The notes below the pieces were generated by a model that saw only the letters and a list, made by a program, of their open reading frames with translations, was not told the origin of the DNA and did no database searches. A stretch of 48,199 nucleotides of DNA from Lachnospiraceae bacterium. Lineage in GTDB: Bacteria > Bacillota > Clostridia > Lachnospirales > Lachnospiraceae. A program made the position numbers and the translations under genes. The stretch lies in NCBI GenBank assembly GCA_015056905.1, contig SVFI01000019.1, positions 1 to 48,199 of the forward strand. The letters run 5' to 3'. Positions 37,439-45,837 of this stretch are shown here, piece after piece. How positions within the stretch are numbered: position 1 is the first letter of the stretch; every line of letters begins with the position of its first letter.

Positions 37439-38287
37439 TTACTTTTCAAGATATGCAATCATCTCATCAAAACATGCCTTCGCATCTTCATATCCCTGCT
37501 GATAAAGTTCTTCCAGTCTCTCGCGGCTCTTTTCAAGACGCCCTACTTTGGACGGCGTCTTCGGACGGATGACAAACACGTTGCCCCGTGCCTGCTCTTT
37601 CTCAAGAAAATCAAGCGTACGGTTGTAACGCGTATGACGAATTGCAAGGTCATGAATCAGATGCGGAAACTTGTGGTATCTGACTTTGGAGAGTCCCAAC
37701 ATCGAAAACGGTTCTCTGCGGTATCCCTCCTCTTTTGTCATGATAACAATATTCTTTCGGTTACCGTCCTTTAACGATTTCATAATCGGAATACAATCCG
37801 AAATTCCGCCATCCAGATATTTCCTGCCGTCAATCTCCACCATGCGTGAGACCAGAGGCATTGAAGATGATGCCTGAATTGCCGCAATGTCCTTGCGGTA
37901 ATCTTTCATCTCATAGTAGACAGGCTGTCCCGTCTCCACATCGGTGATGACTGCATATGCGTTCCCTTTGTACGCATGTGCCGTATCATAATCGTACGGG
38001 TCAAGTTCATTCGGAATACGGTTATAACACATATCCGCATTGAAAATATCGCCCGTCGTAAGCAGGCTGTAAAACCCACAATAATTTTTATCACCGAGAT
38101 TGTCTGCCACCGTTCGGAATCCTCTTCCGTGCTGTTTTGAAACAAAACTGCACATCACACAAGAACCCATGGATACACCGTATATGCTTTCAAACTCTAC
38201 TTCTTTTTCTAAGAAATAATCAAGGACTCCCGCGGTATAAATCCCCTTCATACCTCCGCCTTCCAAAATAAGTCCTGCCTTATACAC
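37439..38287 (-). CDS. Patatin-like phospholipase family protein
   Basis: A 282-residue serine hydrolase with a catalytic dyad: oxyanion loop EGGGMKG (residues 9-15), nucleophile elbow GVSMG near residue 38-42 and the Asp in LDGGISD near 158. The full sequence is like cytosolic YjjU-type patatins. Substrates of this bacterial subgroup are mostly unknown lipids or phospholipids. It lies 26 bases after the aminotransferase and 30 before uppP, so likely one transcript. Confidence 0.92.
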   Translation of the reverse strand: MYKAGLILEGGGMKGIYTAGVLDYFLEKEVEFESIYGVSMGSCVMCSFVSKQHGRGFRTVADNLGDKNYCGFYSLLTTGDIFNADMCYNRIPNELDPYDYDTAHAYKGNAYAVITDVETGQPVYYEMKDYRKDIAAIQASSSMPLVSRMVEIDGRKYLDGGISDCIPIMKSLKDGNRKNIVIMTKEEGYRREPFSMLGLSKVRYHKFPHLIHDLAIRHTRYNRTLDFLEKEQARGNVFVIRPKTPSKVGRLEKSRERLEELYQQGYEDAKACFDEMIAYLEK

Positions 38288-38313
38288 AATATCACTTCTT
38301 TCCTATAAATATG

Positions 38314-39510
38314 TTATTTCGTCAAACCGTATTCCTCCGCAAGAAGCGCAAATGCCGCAAGGGAACGTTTTACTTTCTCTGTTTCTACGCAGTAAGAGAT
38401 ACGGAAAAATCCCGGACATCCGAAACTGTCACCCGGCACAAGCACAAGATTGTATTTTTCAAGTGCTGTATTACAAAACTCATTTGCATCCGCAATCGGT
38501 GATTTCGGGAACATATAAAATGTTCCGCCCGGTTTCACGATAGAAAAACCAAGTCTTGTCAGCTCATCATATAAAATATTTGCATTTGTCTCATACACCT
38601 TTAAATCGGATGTCTCACCAAGGAGCTCTGCCACGGTCAGCTGAATGAGCGATGCCGGACAGTTGTGTCCGATTCCTCTGGAAATCTGTACGCACATATG
38701 GATGATGATCTCCGCATCTTTGCAGGCAGGGTTGACTGCCACGTAACCGATACGCTCTCCCGGGAACGAGAGAGATTTGCTGTAGGAATAGCACATAATC
38801 GTGTTGTCATAGAATTTGGAGATACAAGGTGCATCCACACCTTCAAATACGATTTCTCTATATGGCTCATCGGAGATGATGTAAATATCATGTCCGTATG
38901 TCTCCTGAGCTTTCTTTAAAATGTCCGCCAATTTCTGAATCGTTTCCGTCGAATATACAATACCTGAAGGGTTATTCGGCGTATTAATCAAAATGGCAGC
39001 TGTCTTTTCATTCAACTCTTTTTCAAACGCTTCAAAGTTAATCTGGAACGATGTGGTATCCGCCGGGATAACCTTCAGCACAGCTCCCGTTGTCTCCACA
39101 TAAGGTCTGTATTCCGGAAAGAACGGTGCAAATGTAATGATTTCCTCGCCCGGACAAACAACGGCACGGAATGCATGCGCAAGTGCACCTGCTGCACCCG
39201 ACGCCATGAAAACGTGATTGTAATTATACGGAAGGCCGTAAGTTTCCTTCAGGTAACCGGCAATTTTCTCGCGCACTGCAAGAATACCATGTCCCTCGCT
39301 GTAACCATGAAGCGAGAGCGGTTCCGATTCATCCAGAATCTTTTTGATGACTTCATTCACACGCTCCGGTGCCGGTACACTCGGATTGCCCAAGCTGTAA
39401 TCAAACACATTTTCAAACCCGATCTCCTCTCCGATTTTATGTGCCTTGGCACTCATTTCACGAATGACCGATTTCATTCCTAACATTTCTTTGTACTTTG
39501 GTGAAAGCAT
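38314..39510 (-). CDS. Class I/II pyridoxal-phosphate aminotransferase
   Basis: The 398-residue fold-type I aminotransferase shows the PLP lysine in YSYSKSLSFPGERIGY, the Asp-aromatic pair in ISDEPYREIVF, the Asn in INTPNNPSG and the C-terminal arginine in FFRISYC. It falls in the broad aspartate/alanine/tyrosine aminotransferase group, and I cannot give a substrate. It is placed between the SGNH-like gene (12 bases) and patatin, so it might feed an amino-donor to surface chemistry or be an unrelated passenger. Confidence 0.9.
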   Translation of the reverse strand: MLSPKYKEMLGMKSVIREMSAKAHKIGEEIGFENVFDYSLGNPSVPAPERVNEVIKKILDESEPLSLHGYSEGHGILAVREKIAGYLKETYGLPYNYNHVFMASGAAGALAHAFRAVVCPGEEIITFAPFFPEYRPYVETTGAVLKVIPADTTSFQINFEAFEKELNEKTAAILINTPNNPSGIVYSTETIQKLADILKKAQETYGHDIYIISDEPYREIVFEGVDAPCISKFYDNTIMCYSYSKSLSFPGERIGYVAVNPACKDAEIIIHMCVQISRGIGHNCPASLIQLTVAELLGETSDLKVYETNANILYDELTRLGFSIVKPGGTFYMFPKSPIADANEFCNTALEKYNLVLVPGDSFGCPGFFRISYCVETEKVKRSLAAFALLAEEYGLTK

Positions 39511-39522
39511 ATGATATCCTCC

Positions 39523-40455
39523 TTAATACTTCTTCTTACCGTCCATGTAATCTTGTATATCACGGATGAGTTGCTCCGTCCGAAGGCGGGTTCCTTCATC
39601 CGTCAGATGCGTATGTGCATCAAAAAAGTAAGCTTTATCTAACATGTAATCCCTGAAATCTGAAATTACCGGGCAATCAAGTGCCTCCGACATCTCCCGT
39701 CCCATTTCATAATACTGCCGGGCAGAAGGCGTCTTTTCATACACCGCAACCGGATACGCTGCCACAAGCATGGTCGCCCCGCGCTCCGCCAGATATGCAT
39801 TGAGTTCATTCAGCCTCTGTGCTGTAGTCTCATTGATATGATTGATGGTCACAGCCGAAAAATCTATCCCTCCCGCCGTCTCCGGTCTCGGATAGTAAAT
39901 ATCCCCGTATTCATTGAATGCACTGCGCCGGTATGTGTCATTCGTCTCGCCGTTCCCTGTCTCAGTCCGCCAAAACGTCAAGCATTTTTTGAGATACGTC
40001 GGATACGCCATTACCATATCCGGCCAATCTTTCGCGCGGATCAGCGGATAAAGCTCCTTGTGATTTTCAATCGTAATCCATGCAAGCATCGGATTTTTAA
40101 TTATATCTGCATCATCATAGTTCGTGTGCGATACGATATAAATATCTCCTTCATCTACATTGTATTTCGCTGCCTGCTCATTAAATGCATTTCCGACTCC
40201 GCCATGCAGTCCCATATTGACGACAGGCATTCCGAACGATTCCTCAATCATGGCACTGTCAATACCGAACGCAAGGTTTGAATTCCCGATTAGAACAATT
40301 TTCGGCCCTTCCGTGCTCTTAAGCCGCTCCACCTTATCAAGCATGGACGCCTGATAATTCCCCTCATACTGGGGCATCACGACCACAAAGCAAAACACAA
40401 AAAGCAACGCCGCAAGCACTATTAACTTTATAAAAAAAGCAATTTTCTTTTTCAT
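39523..40455 (-). CDS. Membrane-anchored SGNH/AlgX-like acyl-transfer partner of MBOAT
   Basis: A 310-residue protein with an N-terminal anchor (about residues 8-29) and an extracytoplasmic SGNH-like domain: the serine block LIGNSNLAFGIDS (GNSN in place of GDS), GLHGGVGN with the Gly, and the C-terminal FFDAHTHLTDEG carrying Asp and His. Such proteins work with MBOAT acyltransferases in alginate (AlgX/AlgJ) and peptidoglycan (PatB) O-acetylation. The MBOAT gene is 12 bases upstream. The acylated polymer is not known. Confidence 0.82.
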   Translation of the reverse strand: MKKKIAFFIKLIVLAALLFVFCFVVVMPQYEGNYQASMLDKVERLKSTEGPKIVLIGNSNLAFGIDSAMIEESFGMPVVNMGLHGGVGNAFNEQAAKYNVDEGDIYIVSHTNYDDADIIKNPMLAWITIENHKELYPLIRAKDWPDMVMAYPTYLKKCLTFWRTETGNGETNDTYRRSAFNEYGDIYYPRPETAGGIDFSAVTINHINETTAQRLNELNAYLAERGATMLVAAYPVAVYEKTPSARQYYEMGREMSEALDCPVISDFRDYMLDKAYFFDAHTHLTDEGTRLRTEQLIRDIQDYMDGKKKY

Positions 40456-40467
40456 GATAACCTTTCC

Positions 40468-41949
40468 TTAAAACTGGAAATAGATAAATGCTGTCTGTGC
40501 GTATTCATATCCGTAAATTCCGAAAAACATAATCATCAAAAGCAAGGTTGCGTACACAACATAGCGCATCGGTGCCCCCTGCGTGAGTATTTTCCGGTTT
40601 AAATCCATCCCTTTGTATCTGCAAACATCAACAAAGAAAAGCAGCGCAAATGCAACGGCAAGTGCCGTCAGAGAAGTTACATCAAGCCCCCAGCTTTCCA
40701 CGGCATAGCCAAACATTCTCGAAAATCCGAAATTCGCCTTTATCTGCCGCAGCATTCCAAACACCTGAGAAAAACTTTCCGCGCGGAAAAACATCCACGA
40801 AAAATCAACGAGTGCAAACGTCCATAATCCTGCAAAAAATCGATAAGAAAAACGCGTAACATCCACACGGAATATGTCTCGCATACGGCGACGCAGAGGT
40901 TCACCCACCTGCTCAAGCACGAGATAAAGTCCATTGAGTCCGCCCCAGACTACGTATGTCCAATTTGCCCCGTGCCACAGACCGCTCACAAGGAAAATAA
41001 TCATGATATTTACGTATTTACGAACCTTTCCTTTCCGGTTTCCCCCGAGAGGAATGTACAGATAGTCCCGGAACCAACTCGTCAGCGAAATATGCCAACG
41101 TTTCCAAAAGTCGTTGACGGATATCGCCAGATACGGACAGTTGAAATTCTCCATAAGCCGAAAACCCAGCACCCTCGCACTACCGATGGCGATGGCAGAA
41201 TAACCTCCGAAATCACAGTATATCTGAAATGCAAAAAGTGCGGTCGCAAGCAATATTTCCACACCGGTATATTCCAAATAATTATCATATACCTGTGTGA
41301 CAATCCCGGACAAATTATCCGCAATCACAATTTTCATAAAAAGTCCCCAGAGCATCGTAAGAAGCCCGCTGCGGATACGGTCTACATCAAAAGAATGTTT
41401 CTCCTCAAACTGCGCCAGAAGATTTTTGGAGCGCTCAATCGGTCCTGCCACAAGCTGAGGAAAGAATGATACAAAGAGCGCATAACGGAGAAGATTTTTG
41501 GTCGCCTTAATCTCCCCCCGGTAAACATCCATCGTATAGCTCAAAGCCTGAAAAATATAAAACGAAATACCCACCGGCAAAACAACATCAAACGCCGAAA
41601 TCCGCGCCCCTTGGCCGATTACCTCCATCAGGCGGTTTATATTCTCCGCAAAAAATCCGCTGTATTTAAACGCAAACAATATGACAAGATTGATTATAAA
41701 ACTTCCCGCAAGCGACCATTTTGCAAGAGATGTTTTTCCTCTCTCCCGAAAATGAGACACAAGCAGACTGCATACAAATGTAACCAGCGTGGAACCCGCT
41801 AAAAGAATGGCATACTTTGCGTTCCAGTTCATATAAAAATAGTAACTGACCACAAGGAGCCATACATTGCGCATCTTATATGGAAGTGCAAAATAAAGAA
41901 GCACTACAATTGGAAAAAACAGCAGATAGCTGACCGAATTAAATATCAT
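40468..41949 (-). CDS. MBOAT-family O-acyltransferase (AlgI/DltB-like)
   Basis: A 493-residue polytopic membrane protein (10 or more helices) that transfers acyl groups across the membrane. It has the MBOAT block SYFFYMNW at the start, the family motif PVGISFYIFQALSYTMDVYRG, FPQLVAGPI and the catalytic histidine in GLWHGANWTYVVWGGLNG (near residue 330). I set the start at ATG 41949 (MIFNSVSYLLFFP) because GGAAGG precedes it and this is the family N-terminus. It opens a cluster with the SGNH-like, aminotransferase, patatin and uppP genes from the promoter at 41988-42016. Confidence 0.95.
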   Translation of the reverse strand: MIFNSVSYLLFFPIVVLLYFALPYKMRNVWLLVVSYYFYMNWNAKYAILLAGSTLVTFVCSLLVSHFRERGKTSLAKWSLAGSFIINLVILFAFKYSGFFAENINRLMEVIGQGARISAFDVVLPVGISFYIFQALSYTMDVYRGEIKATKNLLRYALFVSFFPQLVAGPIERSKNLLAQFEEKHSFDVDRIRSGLLTMLWGLFMKIVIADNLSGIVTQVYDNYLEYTGVEILLATALFAFQIYCDFGGYSAIAIGSARVLGFRLMENFNCPYLAISVNDFWKRWHISLTSWFRDYLYIPLGGNRKGKVRKYVNIMIIFLVSGLWHGANWTYVVWGGLNGLYLVLEQVGEPLRRRMRDIFRVDVTRFSYRFFAGLWTFALVDFSWMFFRAESFSQVFGMLRQIKANFGFSRMFGYAVESWGLDVTSLTALAVAFALLFFVDVCRYKGMDLNRKILTQGAPMRYVVYATLLLMIMFFGIYGYEYAQTAFIYFQF

Positions 41950-41987
41950 TCTTTTTCCTTCCCTTTGCAAACAACATAACTAGGATG

Positions 41988-42016
41988 ATTATACTTCGAA
42001 AGCCTGGTTTTGGCAA
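41988..42016 (-). promoter_or_regulatory. SigA-type promoter of the MBOAT cluster
   Basis: TTGCCA, 17 bases, perfect TATAAT on the minus strand, 39 bases before the MBOAT ATG. Confidence 0.8.
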
Positions 42017-42104
42017 TTTTTTTGTTTATTATTGATAGAATCCGCAAAAAAGTGTGGGCACTATCACTCTAGGTTTTTTTTTAAAACAATGCTATGATAG
42101 GAAC

Positions 42105-42209
42105 ATGTATATGGGTTTATCATTTGCAGAAGCTTTAGCGACTACTTCTGCAGTGTTATTCTTTCACCTTAAAAGGACCTCAGGCATTTGCCCGAGGTCC
42201 TTTTTTTGA
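42105..42209 (+). CDS. Candidate small ORF (32-34 aa), toxin-like or spurious
   Basis: An ATG at 42105 (or 42111, with AGGA eight bases upstream) opens a short frame: a hydrophobic run (LSFAEALATTSAVLFF), then HLKR and a tail whose codons form the terminator at 42171-42207. Single-helix peptides with a basic end and a stop inside the terminator resemble type I or holin-like toxin peptides of Firmicutes. There is a TATGAT -10-like box at 42093 but no good -35, and the -10 is so close to the ATG that a leader is hardly possible. A further inverted repeat (GCAGAAG with CTTCTGC, about 42126-42152) lies inside it. This may equally be a small RNA or chance. Confidence 0.3.
   Translation: MYMGLSFAEALATTSAVLFFHLKRTSGICPRSFF
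42171..42207. terminator. Bidirectional terminator between mmsB and the MBOAT gene
   Basis: A stem of 11 bp or more, AAAAGGACCTC with GAGGTCCTTTT, has T-runs on both strands. On the minus strand it lies 30 bases after the mmsB stop and ends the sugar transporter transcript. On the plus strand TTTTTTT follows, and it could end a small transcript from 42.1 kb. Confidence 0.88.
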
Positions 42210-42236
42210 TTAGATATAAGTAGGACTGCGTCCTTA

Positions 42237-43409
42237 TTATTTATCGTTTTTCTTTGTTACGATATCAAAGATAACTGCTGCTAAAAGCACAAGACCTTTT
42301 ACCACCTTCTGGTAGTTGGCATCCACACCCATGATAGACATACCCTGGTTGATGATACCCATAAGAACCGCACCTACGATAACGCCAGGAATCGTACCAA
42401 CTCCACCGTAAGCAGAGGCACCACCTACAAAACAAGAACTGATTGCATCCATTTCGTAGTTCGTTCCCTGTGTCGGGTTCGCACTTGTCTGACGCGCGAT
42501 GGTAAGCATACCTGCAAGCGCTGCAAGGAATCCCATGTTTGTATATGCAATAAAGTAAACTTTCTTTGTGTTAATACCGGAAAGTTTGGTTGCTTTTTCG
42601 TTACCGCCGACTGCGTAGAAATAACGTCCTGTGGTTGTTTTACTTGTTACATATCCGTATACAAGAACAACTACAAGTACCCATACAAGAGAAGTCGGGA
42701 TACCTTTGTACTGTGCAAGAAGGAAAGAAAGCACGAGCACTACCGCACAAATAACAACTGTCTTGATAATCATGGAAGCAAGCGGTTCCATCTCATATCC
42801 TTTTTTCGCTTTGTTCATACGACCTTTGATTTCAATGATTACATAGATTGCACAAGCAACTACACCTGCAATCATACATGTAATGTTAAATCCGTTTCCG
42901 CCGAGGAAGTCCGGAATATAGCAGTTCGCACCACCACCGAACACTTTAATGAATGCTTCGTTAGAAAGGGATACGGTAAGACCATCCAAAACTACGTTTG
43001 ATAATCCACGGAATACCAACATACCTGCCAATGTTGTGATAAACGGCGGTACATGTACATAAGCAATCCAAAATGCCTGCCATGCTCCGATAGCAAGACC
43101 TACCACAAGCATCATAATCGTAGCTGCAATCGGATTCCATCCTTTTGCTTCCATCAACGTTGCTCCGACTGCTCCGACGAAACAAACAACCGATCCTACC
43201 GAAAGGTCAATGTTACCACCGGTTAAGATACAAAGTAACATACCGGAAGCAAGTACGAACACATATGCGTTCTGTGAAATTAAGTTACTAATGTTCTGTG
43301 GAAGAAGGATTTTTCCACCTGTTTGCCAAGTAAAGAACAATGTAACTAAAACTAACACAATGATCATTGTATATTTTTTAACACCACTCATTAATTTCGC
43401 TTTATCCAT
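42237..43409 (-). CDS. mmsB: Multiple-monosaccharide ABC transporter permease (MmsB/GguB type)
   Basis: The 390-residue inner-membrane subunit imports sugars such as galactose, glucose, arabinose or xylose with MmsA and a ChvE binding protein. It has about ten helices, the family run GGNIDLSVGS near residue 65, PPFITTLAGMLVFRGLSN and a C-terminal TKLSGINTKKVYF loop that contacts the ATPase. It is longer than MglC (about 336), typical for GguB/MmsB, with an insertion near residues 195-235. It begins three bases after mmsA. The associated binding-protein gene is broken. Confidence 0.92.
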   Translation of the reverse strand: MDKAKLMSGVKKYTMIIVLVLVTLFFTWQTGGKILLPQNISNLISQNAYVFVLASGMLLCILTGGNIDLSVGSVVCFVGAVGATLMEAKGWNPIAATIMMLVVGLAIGAWQAFWIAYVHVPPFITTLAGMLVFRGLSNVVLDGLTVSLSNEAFIKVFGGGANCYIPDFLGGNGFNITCMIAGVVACAIYVIIEIKGRMNKAKKGYEMEPLASMIIKTVVICAVVLVLSFLLAQYKGIPTSLVWVLVVVLVYGYVTSKTTTGRYFYAVGGNEKATKLSGINTKKVYFIAYTNMGFLAALAGMLTIARQTSANPTQGTNYEMDAISSCFVGGASAYGGVGTIPGVIVGAVLMGIINQGMSIMGVDANYQKVVKGLVLLAAVIFDIVTKKNDK

Positions 43410-43412
43410 TGT

Positions 43413-44954
43413 TTACTCTCCTTTATTTGATGATTTAATAATATGTGACATGATAACTTCCTGAGACGCTTCTTCTGCTGCAAGCTCTCCGACCATCTTT
43501 CCTTCGTTCATGATATAGATTCTGTCACACATACCAAGAACTTCCGGAAGTTCGGAAGAAATCATGATAACCGATTTACCTTCTGCTACCAATTTATTGA
43601 TGATACAATAAATTTCGTATTTGGCACCTACGTCGATACCTCTTGTCGGCTCATCCAAAATAAGTACGTCCGGATCCGTAAACATCCATTTAGCAAGGAG
43701 AACCTTCTGCTGGTTACCACCACTCAAGTTACCTACATTCTGCTCCACAGACGGACATTTTGTATTCAGCTTTTCTTTGTAATCTACAGCTACTGCGTAT
43801 TCTTTATCCTGGTCAATCACACCGTTTTTAGAAACCGCACCAAGATTCGCCAAAGTTGTATTAATTTTAATTGGGTTGGAAAGAATCAGTCCGTTGCCTT
43901 TTCTATCTTCTGTTACATATGCAATTTTATGGGCAATTGCATCTTTGATATTTTTCAGCTGTACCTGCTCTCCATTTATTTTTAATGTTCCGGAAATATC
44001 CGTACCATAACTCTTACCAAAAATACTCATCGCAAGTTCTGTACGCCCTGCACCCATGAGTCCTGCGATACCTACAACCTCACCTTTGCGGACATTCATG
44101 CTGACATTGTCAACCACTTTCCGTTCCGGATAGAGCGGATGATATACGTTCCAGCCTTCTACCTCGAGATTGATATCGCCGATTTTCTTTTCGGTACGTT
44201 TCGGGAAACGGTCGGTAAGTTCACGTCCAACCATTCCTTTGATGATACGTCCTTCCGAGAAATCATCTGTTTTCTTATCCAACGTCTCAATTGTAGAACC
44301 GTCACGGATGACCGTAATCTTGTCTGCTACATATGAGATCTCATTTAACTTATGAGAAATAATAATGGATGTCATACCCTCTTTTTTGAACTGAAGCATC
44401 AAATCCAAAAGTGCTTTGGAATCTGTCTCGTTCAAAGAAGCGGTCGGTTCATCCAAAATAAGTAGCTTCGCTTTTTTTGCAAGCGCTTTTGCAATTTCAA
44501 CAAGCTGCTGCTTTCCTGTACCGATATCTTTAATCAATGTTCTGGAAGATTCTTTCAGTCCGACCGTCTTTAAATATTTCTCAGCCTCACCGTAAGTTTC
44601 ATTCCAGTTGATCGCGAATTTCTTTCCTCTCTCATTTCCGAGGAACATATTTTCGCCGATGGTCATGTAAGGAATCAGTGCTAACTCCTGATGGATGATA
44701 ACAATTCCCTTTTCTTCACTGTCTTTAATCTTGGCAAATTTACACACTTCTCCGTCATATATGATGTCACCTTCGTAGCTTCCGTACGGATACACACCAC
44801 TAAGTACATTCATTAGCGTGGATTTGCCGGCACCATTTTCACCTACAAGAGCATGGATCTCGCCTTCTTCAACTTGTAAGTTAACGTTATCCAATGCTTT
44901 AACTCCAGGGAATGTTTTGGTGATATTTTTCATTTCAAGTAATATTTTCGCCAA
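43413..44954 (-). CDS. mmsA: Multiple-monosaccharide ABC transporter ATPase (MmsA/GguA type)
   Basis: The 513-residue double-ABC ATPase of a sugar importer. The N-half has Walker [10 protein letters not shown] and the degenerate signature [14 protein letters not shown]; the C-half has the altered P-loop GLMGAGRTE and the standard [14 protein letters not shown], with [12 protein letters not shown]. This asymmetry is normal in the MglA/RbsA/XylG family. I place the start at TTG 44954 ([16 protein letters not shown]) because GGGAGGG is seven bases upstream; 44969 adds five residues overlapping it. Codon choice is of a highly expressed type. Confidence 0.94.
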   Translation of the reverse strand: MAKILLEMKNITKTFPGVKALDNVNLQVEEGEIHALVGENGAGKSTLMNVLSGVYPYGSYEGDIIYDGEVCKFAKIKDSEEKGIVIIHQELALIPYMTIGENMFLGNERGKKFAINWNETYGEAEKYLKTVGLKESSRTLIKDIGTGKQQLVEIAKALAKKAKLLILDEPTASLNETDSKALLDLMLQFKKEGMTSIIISHKLNEISYVADKITVIRDGSTIETLDKKTDDFSEGRIIKGMVGRELTDRFPKRTEKKIGDINLEVEGWNVYHPLYPERKVVDNVSMNVRKGEVVGIAGLMGAGRTELAMSIFGKSYGTDISGTLKINGEQVQLKNIKDAIAHKIAYVTEDRKGNGLILSNPIKINTTLANLGAVSKNGVIDQDKEYAVAVDYKEKLNTKCPSVEQNVGNLSGGNQQKVLLAKWMFTDPDVLILDEPTRGIDVGAKYEIYCIINKLVAEGKSVIMISSELPEVLGMCDRIYIMNEGKMVGELAAEEASQEVIMSHIIKSSNKGE

Positions 44955-44997
44955 TTGTATCCCTCCCAATATCTAATCAATTTCTTTTATCATATAA

Positions 44998-45021
44998 CAG
45001 GCGGGACATTCATCCCGCCTG
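44998..45021 (-). other. Intercistronic hairpin between binding-protein gene and mmsA
   Basis: A perfect 9-bp stem CAGGCGGGA/TCCCGCCTG with a six-base loop lies 26 bases after the chvE stop. There is no U-run. Such hairpins after binding-protein genes commonly stabilise the upstream message so that binding protein exceeds ATPase and permease (known from similar operons; inferred here). Confidence 0.7.
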
Positions 45022-45046
45022 CCAATAAACTTTTCAATAATTCAAA

Positions 45047-45253
45047 TTACTGTAAGTCTTCTTCTTTGTAGTATCCAGAATCGATTAACAGTTCTTTGTA
45101 GTTGTTTACGTCTGCAAACACAGGCTCGCAAAGGTATGAAGGGATAACTCCTGTACCGTTGTCATATGTTGCTGTATCGTTAACTTCAACTTCTTCACCT
45201 GCAAGAATCTGTCCAACCATCTTAACAACCTGGCTAGCTAATGTACGTGTATT
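45047..45253 (-). pseudogene. chvE: 3' remnant of a ChvE-type sugar-binding protein gene
   Basis: Reading on the minus strand from 45253 gives 68 codons (NTRTLASQVVKMVGQ, through NDTATYDNGTGVIPSYLCEP, to DSGYYKEEDLQ and TAA at 45047). TRTLASQ, YDNGTGVIPSYLCEPV and the GYYKEEDL ending are the C-terminus of ChvE/multiple-monosaccharide-binding proteins, expected just upstream of mmsA. The frame has no start and is preceded by the end of a different gene: in-frame stop at 45268-45266. About 300 N-terminal codons, the promoter and signal peptide are missing. The reading frame is offset from the upstream gene, so no fusion protein is made. Its spacing to the hairpin and mmsA is normal. Confidence 0.85.
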
Positions 45254-45837
45254 TCGATTTCGTTTTCATCCATGACACTTCGGAATCCCGTCTCAATCAT
45301 TGCCACATTGCTGTCTGCCACAGGACCCGTAAGCATAAGAACCTTCTTCCTTGGAAGTCCACTTTCTACCAGCGCCTCCCCCATCAAAATCCCGACTTTT
45401 TCATTATCAAAGGATATATGCAAATCAACGTCTGCATTGCTAATCAAACGGTCATATGCAATCACTTTAATCCCCGCCTGTTTTGCCTTCGCTACCACAC
45501 CCGAAAGCCCGTCACAGTCAACTGCGACAATGACAATCACATCCACCTTTTTATCAATCAGATATTGTATCTGCGAAATCTGTTCCGACAAATCGCCGTT
45601 GGCATTCTGTACATTCACTTCCGCACCACTTGCCTTTGCCTCTGAAACAAAGACATCCCGGTCCTTCTGCCAGCGTTCAATCACAAAGGAATCAAAACTC
45701 ATTCCAATTTGAATAGGCTCCTCCGACGGCTGTGTCTCCTCCTGCACAATTTCCTCCGCCACGGAGCAACCACACAGCGTTACCCAAAGACAAATGCTGC
45801 AAATCAAAGCCGCGAGCATTCGAAATCGTTTTTTCAT
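45238..45837 (-). pseudogene. Truncated two-component-associated sugar-binding lipoprotein
   Basis: The 199-codon frame encodes a lipoprotein (lipobox LCGC, C24) and the N-terminal part of a periplasmic-binding fold: GMSFDSFVIERWQKDRDVF, QISQIQYLIDKKVDVIVIVAVD, GIKVIAYDRLI and KKVLMLTGPVADSNVAM. Full members have about 330-350 residues, so the C-terminal lobe is largely gone. After MDENEIEIHVH comes a stop at 45240-45238, where the ChvE C-terminus already reads in another frame. It overlaps the response regulator by four bases (ATGA), so it belongs to the sensor system. Lobe 1 alone is unlikely to bind sugar. Confidence 0.85.

Noticed and set aside
42017..42104. Small terminator and antisense RNA on the minus strand near 42048-42062
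   Set aside because: The stem is only about 4 bp; it is mentioned as a possible part of the 42.1 kb candidate but is not called as a feature.
44998..45021. Hairpin as a transcription terminator
   Set aside because: It has no U-run on the minus strand and lies between genes normally co-transcribed.
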